In this document: positions 1 to 4,777 of the stretch, piece after piece | Numbering within the stretch: position 1 is the stretch's first letter | Layout of the letters: each line of letters opens with the position of its first letter | Source: Acidobacteriaceae bacterium | Lineage (GTDB): Bacteria > Acidobacteriota > Terriglobia > Terriglobales > Acidobacteriaceae | Assembly (NCBI GenBank): GCA_030039895.1 | Contig: JASHUR010000045.1 | Location: 1 to 9,161, forward strand | DNA: 9,161 nt | Direction of reading: 5' to 3' | The notes under the pieces: generated by a model | The model's input: the letters and a program-made list of their open reading frames with translations, nothing else | The model's database searches: none | What the model was told of the DNA's origin: nothing | Position numbers and translations under genes: made by a program

Positions 1-136
1 GCCAGGGGCCGACGCCTTTCGAGCGCAGCTCGTCGAGCTTGCGCGCGTGCGGGAAGATGCTCAGGTAGAACTCAGCGGCTTCTTCGGCATTGTCATTGAA
101 CCAGAGGAATGGCGCGAGTTTGTTCATGGCTGACAT
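1..136 (-). CDS. VOC superfamily PhnB-like protein, 5' fragment
   Basis: Only the N-terminal ~45 residues are present; the gene runs off the left edge. The protein begins MSAMNKLAPFLWFND and continues NAEEAAEFYLSIFP, which is the characteristic opening of the PhnB-like / 3-demethylubiquinone-9 3-methyltransferase-type family (PF06983) in the glyoxalase/VOC fold: a first beta strand with FLWF, then a helix with an A-EEAxxFY pattern. Members are small cytoplasmic proteins, mostly of unknown function despite the methyltransferase name. Two in-frame ATG codons are possible, at 136 and at 127. The second gives MNKLAPFLWF, closer to the usual family start. Neither has a clear Shine-Dalgarno sequence. 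Family assignment is fairly secure from the N-terminus; no function can be assigned. Confidence 0.8.
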   Translation of the reverse strand, partial: MSAMNKLAPFLWFNDNAEEAAEFYLSIFPHARKLDELRSKGVGPW

Positions 137-201
137 GGTAGCAGCGAGTGGGTGACTGTGGGCAAGTGGGCCGGGCGTCAGGGCCGGGCGTGGTGCGCGG
201 A

Positions 202-229
202 CAAGGTGCGGCCCTTCGGGCCGGGCTAC
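202..229 (-). repeat. REP-like hairpin with GTAG head
   Basis: On the minus strand the order is GTAG (229-226), CC, then a perfect 6-bp stem CGGCCC / GGGCCG with loop GAA (223-209). A GT(A/G)G tetranucleotide 5' of a short GC-rich palindrome is the classical layout of REP elements recognised by RAYT transposases. It lies on the same strand as the RAYT gene at 451-879. Hairpin and tetranucleotide are seen directly; the REP identity is inferred. Confidence 0.6.
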
Positions 230-230
230 A

Positions 231-261
231 TTCGTCTATCTGCTGGTCGTTTCGTCTATCT
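231..261 (+). repeat. 11-nt direct repeat, 20-bp period
   Basis: TTCGTCTATCT occurs at 231-241 and again exactly at 251-261. It lies between the REP-like hairpin and the nested stem-loop of the RAYT island and is not part of any credible ORF. Function unknown. Confidence 0.6.
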
Positions 262-264
262 CCA

Positions 265-338
265 CCCCACGGACGAAGACCTATCCCTCACCCCAGCAAG
301 CAAAGACCGCTTGCCGGGGGCCCCGAGTGTCCGTGGGG
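265..338. repeat. Nested extragenic stem-loop
   Basis: An outer perfect 10-bp inverted repeat (CCCCACGGAC at 265-274, GTCCGTGGGG at 329-338) encloses an inner stem of 11 bp with one mismatch (291-301 with 309-319) around a 7-nt loop. The motif GGGGGCCCCGA appears twice, at 316-326 and 335-345, and overlaps both stems. The structure lies downstream of the RAYT gene. It resembles a BIME-like extragenic element rather than a terminator, because no T-tract follows on either strand. Confidence 0.6.
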
Positions 339-348
339 GCCCCGATTG

Positions 349-427
349 CCCGGTGCTTCCACCGGGCCTCGCTGGCGCGAGGCGGGAGGTGGGTGGGTGT
401 TTTCCGTGTCTTGAAAAGATATGGGCA
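349..427 (+). repeat. Composite structured repeat, left copy
   Basis: This element contains three consecutive hairpins: CCCGGTG-CTTC-CACCGGG (349-366), CCTCGC-TGGC-GCGAGG (367-382), and TGTCTT-GAA-AAGATA (407-421, with one G-T pair), ending in ATGGGCA. It is a direct copy of 999-1069. The first 38 bases differ at 4 positions, then a spacer of different length follows, then the 12-nt block TTTTCCGTGTCT is identical. It ends 23 bp from the RAYT stop codon. Confidence 0.75.
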
Positions 428-450
428 CCCTGCAGGTTAAGGGCAGGCTT

Positions 451-879
451 TCAGGTGCTAGGTGATAGGCTTTTCGCGGAGGAGTAGGGATAGTCTTCCG
501 CTTGCGGACATAGGCGAGCGCGAACGGGATTCTGGTGGATGTATTCGCGATGGAATTTGAAGTCCTGAGCGTCTTCAATGCGATGCCATTTAAAGCTCGG
601 CTGCCAGACTGGGGGTTTTGATTTGAGCCTGAAGGAGAAATTGCCCTTTATGAATTGGAGCGCCTTTTCAAGAGAGACGTCGGGCGTGGGCGTAAGCAAG
701 AGGTGGATGTGGTCGGGCATGATGACCCACGCGTGAAGCTCGAGGCGCCCTTTGATTTGATTTTCCCGAAGGATGGTTATGAAGAGTTGCGCATTTGATT
801 CGACTTTGAAGAGCGGACGGCGGTTGGCCGTGACAGTGGTGATGAAGAATGTGCGGATTTCCTGTGGCGCGAGCGGCAT
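451..879 (-). CDS. REP-associated tyrosine transposase (RAYT, Y1_Tnp family)
   Basis: A 142-residue single-strand HUH-type nuclease of the IS200/IS605-related Y1_Tnp family (PF01797), RAYT branch. These are domesticated single-copy transposases thought to cleave and spread REP palindromes. The metal-binding HUH motif is MPDHIH (residues 54-59, His57 and His59), followed by LLL. The catalytic tyrosine is Tyr113 in HREYIHQNPVRARL, and the C-terminal YPYSSA (130-135) is typical of the group. Length matches intact short RAYTs, so it is probably functional. It is flanked on both sides by palindromic extragenic repeats, as expected for a RAYT locus. Its GC is visibly lower than that of the neighbouring genes, suggesting a separate history. 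No Shine-Dalgarno sequence precedes the start, and a hairpin (877-903) overlaps the ATG. No second transposon gene (TnpB) is present, which argues against an intact IS605-type element. Confidence 0.9.
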   Translation of the reverse strand: MPLAPQEIRTFFITTVTANRRPLFKVESNAQLFITILRENQIKGRLELHAWVIMPDHIHLLLTPTPDVSLEKALQFIKGNFSFRLKSKPPVWQPSFKWHRIEDAQDFKFHREYIHQNPVRARLCPQAEDYPYSSAKSLSPST

Positions 880-903
880 TCGCGAGGAGTGTATCGCGAA
901 ATG
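877..903 (-). promoter_or_regulatory. Hairpin sequestering the RAYT start codon
   Basis: A perfect 7-bp inverted repeat, TTCGCGA at 879-885 and TCGCGAA at 894-900, with an 8-nt loop, sits directly on the translation start. On the mRNA, allowing a 1-nt bulge extends pairing so that CAU (903-901) pairs with the AUG (879-877). No Shine-Dalgarno sequence is present upstream. The likely effect is low or conditional translation of the transposase. Structure is seen in sequence; the regulatory role is inferred. Confidence 0.55.
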
Positions 904-950
904 TGAGGGGTGGGATTGTTCCCTCGGTAATCTTGATTTTTTGCGTTGCC

Positions 951-964
951 GGGGCTAAAGCCCC
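951..964. repeat. REP-like palindrome GGGGCT-AA-AGCCCC
   Basis: A 6-bp perfect inverted repeat around AA, lying upstream of the RAYT gene (on its 5' side). It has the same GGGCTAAAGCCC core as the palindrome at 986-1005. Palindromes with this core are, to my recollection, abundant extragenic elements in acidobacterial genomes. Confidence 0.65.
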
Positions 965-985
965 TTCTATACGGTTGGCCTTATT

Positions 986-1005
986 CACCGGGCTAAAGCC
1001 CGGTG
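986..1005. repeat. REP-like palindrome CACCGGGCT-AA-AGCCCGGTG
   Basis: A perfect 9-bp inverted repeat around a central AA, 21 bp from the preceding palindrome and sharing its GGGCTAAAGCCC core. Its right arm CCCGGTG is also the first block of the composite repeat that starts at 999, so the two elements overlap. Confidence 0.7.
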
Positions 1006-1069
1006 CTTCTGCCTAGCCTCGCTGGCGCGAGGCGGGTTATTTTTTCCGTGTCTCTTCGAGACATGGGCA
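999..1069 (+). repeat. Composite structured repeat, right copy
   Basis: Direct copy of 349-427, on the other side of the RAYT gene. The CCTCGC-TGGC-GCGAGG hairpin (1017-1032) is identical to the left copy. The third hairpin is TGTCTC-TTC-GAGACA (1049-1063), where a T-A pair of the left copy is replaced by C-G and a G-T pair by G-C, so pairing is conserved although sequence is not. Between this repeat and the peptidase stop codon (1070-1168) I see no gene and no convincing terminator. Confidence 0.75.
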
Positions 1070-1168
1070 GCCGGCAGACAGTGTTGTCATATCCATCGCC
1101 GGCCGCTCCGCTGATCGAGCAAGATCTTGGCTATTCTCTGCAGATAGTTAACGAACATGTCTTTCTGG

Positions 1169-2299
1169 CTATGGTTCGTCGCGGAACATGAAGATTTCTG
1201 GTTTGCCGCCTTCGCGGAGGCGGGCGCGGAGCATTCCGGAGGTGTTGAAGCTCCAGGCCATTTGACCGTCGGGAGTGATGGCGATGACTCCGCCGTCGCC
1301 GTGGATGGGTTCGAGCTCGCGGTGGATAACATCATCGGCGGCCTGTTGCAGGCGCATGTGGCGGTACTGCACGAGGGCGCAGATGGTGCGGGCGACGGTG
1401 TAGCGAATGAAGTATTCTCCGATGCCGGTTCCGGAGATGGCGCAGGATGCGTCGGAGGCGTAGGTTCCGGCCCCGATGATGGGCGAGTCGCCGATGCGGT
1501 CCCAGCGCTTGGCGGTGAGGCCTCCGGTGGAGGTTCCGGCGGCGATGTTGCCGTGAGTGTCGAGGACGACGACGCCGACGGTTCCGTAGTGGCGGGCGCC
1601 GGGCGCTTCAGAAAAGACAGGAGGCGCGGCGAGGGCGCGCTGGTTGGCGGGCGGCAGCGGCGTTCCGGGAGGACGCGGCGGGATGGGGAGGTTTTCCTTG
1701 CGCAGCTCGCGAAGGAGCGAGTCCCAGCGGGACTCTGTGAAGAAGTAGCTGCGCGGCTCCTGCTGGAGGCCGGCCTGTAGGGAGAACTCGTCGGCGCCGG
1801 AGCCGGAGAGCATGACCCAGCGGGTCTTTTCCATGACGGCGCGGGCGAGGGCGATGGGGTTTTTGGTGTGCTGGACGTCGGCGACGGCCCCGGCACGCAT
1901 GGTTGCGCCGTCCATAATGGCGGCGTCCATCTGGTTGGTGCCGTTGGCGGCGAAGACGGCACCGCGGCCAGCGTTGAAGAGCGGGTTGTCCTCCATGACT
2001 TCAATGGCGGCCTGAACGGCGTCAATGGCGGCTCCGCCCTTGTTGAGGACGGCTGCGGCGGCGTTGAGCGCGTCGCTGAGTCCGTCGCGGTATTGCTGCT
2101 GGACCTGCGGGGGCATGGAGCTGCGGTCGATGTCTCCGGCTCCGCCGTGGAGGACGATGGCCCACTTGTGGACGACGGGGAGGTGTTCGTCAGTGTGCGC
2201 GGTGGCGGGGCGATGGCTGTGCGGAGGAAGCTGCGCGGGCGCGGAGAGCGTGGGAACAAGGGCAATGGCGAGCAGGGCGGCAAGTGAAGTGGGTTTCAC
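1169..2299 (-). CDS. Exported isoaspartyl peptidase/L-asparaginase (Ntn hydrolase, type 2)
   Basis: A 376-residue plant-type asparaginase (PF01112). Such enzymes self-cleave before a threonine that becomes the nucleophile, then hydrolyse beta-aspartyl dipeptides and often L-asparagine. Visible landmarks are HGGAG (51-55), NAGRGA (109-114), the cleavage site HYGTVG with predicted nucleophile Thr240, GTSTGG (255-260), the substrate-binding RIGDSP block (268-273) and GTGIGE (291-296). A signal peptide (about residues 1-22, hydrophobic then LSAPAQ) predicts export. The start is GTG, chosen because AAGGAG lies 5 bases upstream (2305-2310) and it gives the full signal peptide. The linker before the cleavage site is proline-rich (205-220), as expected for the disordered end of the alpha subunit. 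It is the second gene of an operon with the amidohydrolase, 15 bp away. Confidence 0.92.
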   Translation of the reverse strand: MKPTSLAALLAIALVPTLSAPAQLPPHSHRPATAHTDEHLPVVHKWAIVLHGGAGDIDRSSMPPQVQQQYRDGLSDALNAAAAVLNKGGAAIDAVQAAIEVMEDNPLFNAGRGAVFAANGTNQMDAAIMDGATMRAGAVADVQHTKNPIALARAVMEKTRWVMLSGSGADEFSLQAGLQQEPRSYFFTESRWDSLLRELRKENLPIPPRPPGTPLPPANQRALAAPPVFSEAPGARHYGTVGVVVLDTHGNIAAGTSTGGLTAKRWDRIGDSPIIGAGTYASDASCAISGTGIGEYFIRYTVARTICALVQYRHMRLQQAADDVIHRELEPIHGDGGVIAITPDGQMAWSFNTSGMLRARLREGGKPEIFMFRDEP

Positions 2300-2304
2300 G
2301 GGGG

Positions 2305-2310
2305 CTCCTT
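2305..2310 (-). promoter_or_regulatory. Shine-Dalgarno AAGGAG deciding a GTG start
   Basis: AAGGAG on the minus strand with 5-nt spacing to the GTG at 2299. It occupies most of the 15-bp gap after the amidohydrolase stop codon, so translation of the peptidase is probably coupled to the upstream gene. Confidence 0.8.
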
Positions 2311-2314
2311 ATAT

Positions 2315-3676
2315 CTATTGGTGCGGAGGGGCTGTTTCGTTTTTATAAATGACGCCGTTCTTCATGACAAAGCGGACGCGGGTGACGGCGGAGATGTCGG
2401 AGAGCGGGTCACCGTCGACGGCGATGACGTCGGCGTAGAAGCCGGGCTTGAGCTGGCCGATGCTGTCGGCCCACATGAGAAGCTGCGCTCCGTTGATGAG
2501 GTCGTCGCGGAGGACGTCGGGTGCGGGCAGGCCGAATTTATTCATGAGGACGAGCTCGCGGGCCTGCGTGCCGTGGGGGAAGGGGCCAACGTCTGACCCG
2601 ACGACCATGGGAACGTGCGCGGCGACCTGTTTGGTGAACTGCGCGGTGTGGAAGTTGTAGAGGTCGCGCATGAATTTGCCTTCGGCGGGATCGTCGGGGT
2701 GGTCGGCGAAGTATTCGAAGACGGCGAGGGTGGGGACGGCGTAGATCTGCTTCTGGCGCATGATGGCTTCAGTCTGCGGGCTGAGGTAGAGGGCGTGTTC
2801 GATGGAGGCGACTCCGGCCTGGGCGGCGTAGAGCGCAGCGGGCTCGGTGGTGCAGTGGACGCCGACCCTGGTGCCGAGGCGATGGGCTTCAGCAACGGCG
2901 GCGGCGAGCTGGGCGGTGGTGAACTGCCAGGGCGCGACGAGCATGTCTTTTCCCTGCGCATCGAGGACGAGGCGGTCATGGCCGGTCTGGTAGATCTTGA
3001 CCATGTCGGCGCCCTCCTTGATCTGCTCGCGGATGTCGTAGATGAGCTGGTCGGTCGAGTCGGCGTAGGTGGCGTTGGAGGGGATGTGCAGGGCGGGGTT
3101 GTAGCCGATGGCGTCCTCGTGGCCTCCGGTGATGCTGATGGCGTTGCCGGTGATGCGCAGGCGCGGGCCGGGGATGAGTCCGGCGTTGATGGCGTTGCGG
3201 ACGGCGGTGCTGGCGGAGCCGGCGCCCTCGGTGCCCATGTCGCGCTCGGCGGTGAAGCCGGCCATGAGGTCGGCGCGGGCGTTGAGCGTGGCCATGATGG
3301 TGCGCTGGGGGACGGACTCCTCGACGGTCTGAAGATTTTCATCGAGGCCGGGATGCAGGAAGAGGTGGACGTGGGCGTCGATGAGTCCGGGCATGAGGGT
3401 GAGCGGGCCGAGATCGAGGACAGGGGAGTTGGGCGGAAGAGGGTGCGGGGGGCCGGCATAGGTGATGCGATCGCCCTGAACGATGACTTCTCCGGGGGAT
3501 ATGAGCGTGCCCTGCGCGACGTTGAGCAGGTGGGCGGCGTGGAGGATGGTTTCGGCTCCGGTGGCCGGAGGTGGCGGCAGGGGTCGAGGCGGGAGGTTCT
3601 GGCCGAGGAGCGGAAGCGGCAGGATGGCGGCCAACAGGAGAGCGCGAATGAGGGCTCGTGCGGGCATGGATGCCAT
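2315..3676 (-). CDS. Exported metal-dependent amidohydrolase (imidazolonepropionase/prolidase-like)
   Basis: A 453-residue amidohydrolase-superfamily enzyme (PF01979) of the imidazolonepropionase-like group, which includes bacterial Xaa-Pro and Xaa-Arg dipeptidases. Metal and catalytic residues are all visible: His102 and His104 (DAHVH), Lys227 in MVKIY (probable carboxylated bridging lysine), His274 (GVHC), His294 (IEHA) and Asp362 (VGSDVG). The N-terminal beta-sandwich ends at PGLID, and the C-terminal strand block is KPGFYADVIAVDGDPL. Residues 1-25 are hydrophobic and look like a signal peptide, then a proline-rich stretch (29-37) leads to the domain, so it should act outside the cytoplasm. 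In-frame ATG codons lie at 3676 and 3667, and neither has a Shine-Dalgarno sequence. It is the first gene of an operon with the isoaspartyl peptidase, which suggests peptide or dipeptide scavenging. The exact substrate cannot be read from sequence. Confidence 0.9.
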   Translation of the reverse strand: MASMPARALIRALLLAAILPLPLLGQNLPPRPLPPPPATGAETILHAAHLLNVAQGTLISPGEVIVQGDRITYAGPPHPLPPNSPVLDLGPLTLMPGLIDAHVHLFLHPGLDENLQTVEESVPQRTIMATLNARADLMAGFTAERDMGTEGAGSASTAVRNAINAGLIPGPRLRITGNAISITGGHEDAIGYNPALHIPSNATYADSTDQLIYDIREQIKEGADMVKIYQTGHDRLVLDAQGKDMLVAPWQFTTAQLAAAVAEAHRLGTRVGVHCTTEPAALYAAQAGVASIEHALYLSPQTEAIMRQKQIYAVPTLAVFEYFADHPDDPAEGKFMRDLYNFHTAQFTKQVAAHVPMVVGSDVGPFPHGTQARELVLMNKFGLPAPDVLRDDLINGAQLLMWADSIGQLKPGFYADVIAVDGDPLSDISAVTRVRFVMKNGVIYKNETAPPHQ

Positions 3677-3740
3677 AGTACGGCATTTTGAGGGATTTGA
3701 GCTGCGGAATCAGGGACCGCGCGTCGGGCGAGACGGGGGT

Positions 3741-3866
3741 ACAGCCAATAGCGGATAGCCAGTAGCGGATAGCCAATAGCCAGTAGCCAGTAGCCAATAG
3801 CCAATAGCCAATAGCCAATAGCCAGTAGCCAATAGCGAATAGCCGACAGCGGATGGTCGATGGTCG
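3741..3866. repeat. Heptanucleotide tandem repeat array
   Basis: Sixteen contiguous 7-bp units fill 3741-3852, all variants of (A/G)TAGCCA with ATAGCGG, GTAGCGG, ATAGCGA, ATAGCCG and ACAGCGG forms, followed by two more divergent units (ATGGTCG twice) to 3866. The longest uniform run is four ATAGCCA units (3797-3824). The array lies between divergent genes, 65 bp from the amidohydrolase start and about 60 bp from the RHH-like gene start. It is unlikely to be coding: a 7-bp unit gives a 7-residue repeat in any frame, and those frames are shadows. Copy number probably varies by replication slippage. Confidence 0.9.
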
Positions 3867-3882
3867 CGTGTATGCGCGAAGA

Positions 3883-3926
3883 TTGGCAGTGGATGTTATA
3901 CAGGTATCTTGGTATATTGGTACACA
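3883..3926 (+). promoter_or_regulatory. Putative promoter with four tandem 8-bp operator boxes
   Basis: TTGGCA (3883-3888) and TATCTT (3905-3910) with 16-bp spacing make a modest -35/-10 pair. Four abutting 8-bp units run up to the start codon: GTTATACA (3895), GGTATCTT (3903), GGTATATT (3911) and GGTACACA (3919), consensus near GGTATATT. Tandem 8-bp boxes are how MetJ-type ribbon-helix-helix repressors bind, and the gene that follows encodes an RHH-like protein, so autoregulation is plausible. No Shine-Dalgarno sequence precedes the ATG at 3926, so the transcript may be nearly leaderless. Confidence 0.45.
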
Positions 3927-4189
3927 TGAGAGAAGCGAAACTGACGATTGAAGTGGAGCGGGTGCAGACGGGCGTGCGGATGGAGAAGCGTCTGGTGAAG
4001 GTGCTGAAGGCGGTCGCGGAGCTGAAAGACATGACGCTGGGCGATCTGCTGGAGGGGATTGTGCTGCATGCGTTTGAGGGGAAAGCGGCGTTTTCCGCAC
4101 AGACGCTGAAGGAGATTGAGAAGTTCAGGGGAATCTACGGGCTGACGCTGCGGGCAAGCGACAGTCACAAGCTGAAGGAGCGGAGATGA
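3926..4189 (+). CDS. Small ribbon-helix-helix-like protein
   Basis: An 87-residue basic protein starting MREAKLTIEVER. A short strand (about 14-20, TGVRMEK) followed by two helices separated by the turn KDMTLGDLL fits the ribbon-helix-helix (CopG/Arc/MetJ-like) DNA-binding fold, which acts as a dimer. The C-terminal part (about 55-87) is charged and helical and has no fold I recognise. The frame is open upstream to an ATG at 3860, but that extension is encoded by the end of the tandem repeats and the promoter-like region, so 3926 is preferred. The gene overlaps the next one by 4 bp (ATGA), so the two are translationally coupled and probably act together. Tandem 8-bp boxes upstream suggest it represses itself. 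It could also be an orphan antitoxin-like regulator, but no toxin-like partner is visible. Confidence 0.7.
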   Translation: MREAKLTIEVERVQTGVRMEKRLVKVLKAVAELKDMTLGDLLEGIVLHAFEGKAAFSAQTLKEIEKFRGIYGLTLRASDSHKLKERR

Positions 4190-4728
4190 AGGGGTTGGTG
4201 CTGGCGATGGCGGTGGGATTGATTGCGGGAGGCGCGGCGAGGGCCGTGGATGCTCCGGTGCAGGTGAAGAACAGCTTTGAGTTCGAGGTGAGTGCACCGC
4301 TGCAAGAGGTTGCGCCGCTGTTCGGGCCGGAGGCTGAGCGGTGCTGGGCGGGCAAGCACTGGGACCCGGTGTTTGCGTGGCCGCAGCCGGGGAAGGATGT
4401 CGAAGGCGCGGTGTTCACGGTGCAGCACGGCGAGCATACGAGCGTGTGGGTGAATACGATTTTTGATCGAGATGCGGGGCGGATGCAGTATGTCGCGGTG
4501 ATTCCGGGCGCGATAACGTTTACGGTGGATGTGAGGCTGACGGCGGTGAGCGCGTCGCTGACCAGGGTGAATGTGACCTATATAAGGACGGCGCTGGATG
4601 CGGCGGTGAATGACGATGTGATGGCGATGGGGAAGAGCGACCGCGCGAATGGGCCGTACTGGAAGAAGGACATTGAGGGTGCGCTGGCGCGCGGCGGCGC
4701 GGGAAAGTGCATAGAGACGGCGAAGTAA
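4186..4728 (+). CDS. Secreted SRPBCC-like (START/Bet v 1 fold) protein
   Basis: A 180-residue protein with a signal peptide (1-20, MKGLVLAMAVGL then GGAARA) and a mature domain resembling the SRPBCC superfamily. The mature part starts with the strand VKNSFEFEVSAPLQEVAPLF, continues with GKHWDPVFAWP (57-66), alternating strands through residue 135, and a C-terminal helix ending near GPYWKKDIEGAL (156-167). SRPBCC proteins bind hydrophobic ligands in a deep cavity; most are cytoplasmic, so the signal peptide is notable. Cys53 and Cys175 could form a disulfide after export. The start is firm: AAGGAG at 4175-4180 sits 5 bases before the ATG, which overlaps the stop of the RHH-like gene as ATGA. 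Ligand and role are unknown. The pairing of a cytoplasmic DNA-binding protein with an exported ligand-binding-type protein is unusual. Confidence 0.75.
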   Translation: MKGLVLAMAVGLIAGGAARAVDAPVQVKNSFEFEVSAPLQEVAPLFGPEAERCWAGKHWDPVFAWPQPGKDVEGAVFTVQHGEHTSVWVNTIFDRDAGRMQYVAVIPGAITFTVDVRLTAVSASLTRVNVTYIRTALDAAVNDDVMAMGKSDRANGPYWKKDIEGALARGGAGKCIETAK

Positions 4729-4730
4729 AA

Positions 4731-4751
4731 GGCCCTCCGCGAAGGAGGGCC
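4731..4751 (-). terminator. Intrinsic terminator between convergent genes
   Basis: Perfect 8-bp stem GGCCCTCC / GGAGGGCC with a 5-nt loop (GCGAA on the plus strand). On the minus strand it is followed by TTTTAC, so it best terminates the gene at 4778-5293. On the plus strand, right after the stop of the SRPBCC-like gene, no good T-tract follows, although the hairpin may still act there. Confidence 0.8.
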
Positions 4752-4777
4752 CGTTGTGGTTGGGAGAGGAACCTTAT

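Noticed and set aside
148..487. Overlapping plus-strand open frames between the PhnB-like gene and the RAYT
   Set aside because: They run through palindromic repeats, have no family resemblance and no ribosome binding site.
451..879. Complete IS200/IS605 insertion sequence
   Set aside because: The protein reads as a RAYT, there is no TnpB, and the flanks are REP-like palindromes rather than defined IS ends.
1087..2283. Long minus-strand open frame (398 aa) overlapping the isoaspartyl peptidase
   Set aside because: Ser/Pro/Thr-rich low-complexity translation in another frame of a high-GC gene; the peptidase frame has all family motifs.
3741..3866. CRISPR-like array
   Set aside because: The 7-bp units are contiguous with no spacers; it is a simple tandem repeat.
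3860..3925. Upstream ATG extension of the RHH-like protein
   Set aside because: The added residues are encoded by repeat remnants and the promoter-like boxes; the 3926 start fits the fold better.
2542..4032. Long minus-strand open frame (496 aa) and plus-strand frame 2615-3691 over the amidohydrolase
   Set aside because: Both are compositionally biased shadows of the amidohydrolase; the first also reads through the heptamer array, giving an artificial LLAIGYW repeat.
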